Positions 7,016 to 7,284 of a stretch of DNA of 7,284 bases are shown here, piece after piece. The notes beneath the pieces are model-generated. The model saw nothing but the letters and a program-made list of their open reading frames with translations. It was not told the origin of the DNA and made no database searches. Source of the stretch: Wenzhouxiangella sp. (lineage in GTDB: Bacteria > Pseudomonadota > Gammaproteobacteria > Xanthomonadales > Wenzhouxiangellaceae); NCBI GenBank assembly GCA_007123575.1, contig SKKV01000031.1, positions 1 through 7,284 on the forward strand, written 5' to 3'. The translations under genes and the position numbers were made by a program. Position 1 is the first letter of the stretch; each line of letters opens with the position of its first letter.

Positions 7016-7017
7016 TG

Positions 7018-7053
7018 GCACTGATCCGGCTCCCAGGATCAGCGCATCAGTGC
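7018..7053. repeat. Nested and competing inverted repeats
   Basis: Outer arms GCACTGAT (7018-7025) and ATCAGTGC (7046-7053) form a perfect 8-base stem. Inner arms CTGATCC (7021-7027) and GGATCAG (7036-7042) form a perfect 7-base stem with an 8-base loop. The two stems share bases 7021-7025, so only one can form at a time. No T-tract follows on the minus strand. It could be an operator, a leader RNA switch between two folds or a Rho-independent-like remnant. Confidence 0.45.
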
Positions 7054-7096
7054 AGCAAACATCAAGGGTAACGCCTGGCCTTGCCGATCAACAGTG

Positions 7097-7284
7097 TCAA
7101 TTGTCATGTTCTGAAACCGAAGGACTGACCGCCGAACCGGCCAGAATCCCACCGTCGATGTTCAGTTCCGAACCGGTCATATAGCTGGCCTCGTCGGAGG
7201 CCAGCAGCACGGCTACGGCGGCAACTTCCTCCGGACGCCCGAAGCGCCGCAGCGGCGTGTCGCTGACAAACTCGGCCATCCGCA
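7097..7284 (-). CDS. Short-chain dehydrogenase/reductase, C-terminal end (cut by window edge)
   Basis: The last 61 codons of a gene that enters from the high end of the window. The sequence is the classical C-terminus of an SDR oxidoreductase: TPLRRFGRPEEVAAVAVLLA, then SDEASYMTGSELNIDGG. RFGRPEEVA is the conserved helix start and ASYMTG-x-x-L-x-I-DGG is the family's signature final strand. The NAD(P)-binding glycine motif and the Ser-Tyr-Lys catalytic residues lie outside the window, so cofactor and substrate cannot be inferred. After DGG there are 16 more residues (ILAGSAVSPSVSEHDN), somewhat longer than the usual short end. The internal ATG at 7279 is not a real start, since the family needs about 190 residues more. 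It is separated from the exporter by 146 bases and is probably a different transcription unit. Confidence 0.88.
   Translation of the reverse strand, partial: RMAEFVSDTPLRRFGRPEEVAAVAVLLASDEASYMTGSELNIDGGILAGSAVSPSVSEHDN

Larger units (their letters stand above)
6951..7096. other. Intergenic region upstream of the exporter operon
   Basis: This 146-base gap separates the dehydrogenase stop from the adaptor start. It holds two dyads (6984-7015 and 7018-7053) and the adaptor's Shine-Dalgarno sequence. I see no T-run after either dyad on the minus strand, so a standard intrinsic terminator for the dehydrogenase is not evident. No clear -10/-35 pair stands out by eye. The exporter promoter is inferred to lie here because the next gene upstream belongs to another function. 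Confidence 0.5.

Noticed and set aside
7018..7053. Intrinsic terminator for the dehydrogenase gene
   Set aside because: The stems are good but no T-run follows in the direction of transcription, so I list it as an inverted repeat only.

Overview
The window looks like chromosomal DNA from a GC-rich Gram-negative bacterium. A gammaproteobacterium is my best guess, from codon use, dense same-strand gene packing and a MacA/MacB-type exporter that needs an outer membrane. This is an inference; there is no rRNA or other taxonomic marker. Every gene I can support lies on the minus strand, so the biological reading order runs from high to low coordinates. I see no tRNA, rRNA, CRISPR array, insertion sequence, phage gene or attachment site.

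Layout in transcription order: (1) 7284-7097, the last 61 codons of a short-chain dehydrogenase/reductase. (2) 7096-6951, a 146-base gap with two inverted-repeat structures. (3) 6950-2681, a four-gene exporter made of a MacA/HlyD-type adaptor, a LolD/MacB-type ATPase and two different FtsX/MacB-type permeases. Its junctions are a 4-base ATGA overlap, a 1-base gap and a 4-base gap, so it is almost certainly one translationally coupled operon. (4) 2638-2189, a small SRPBCC/AHSA1-like protein. (5) 2121-439, an exported serine hydrolase of the class C beta-lactamase/PBP fold with two tandem C-terminal beta domains. (6) 376-1, the first 125 codons of an exported alpha/beta hydrolase, cut by the window edge.

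Working model: the adaptor, ATPase and two permeases form an inner-membrane, ATP-driven pump of the MacAB class that would dock on a TolC-like outer-membrane channel encoded elsewhere. The substrate cannot be read from the sequence. The SRPBCC protein and two exported hydrolases follow on the same strand after gaps of 42, 67 and 62 bases. They could be read through from the exporter or have their own promoters. All individual families are well known. The parts most worth a second look are the conserved-or-not status of this gene grouping, the dyads upstream of the adaptor, and the duplicated C-terminal domain of the serine hydrolase. I found no convincing evidence of a wholly new system.
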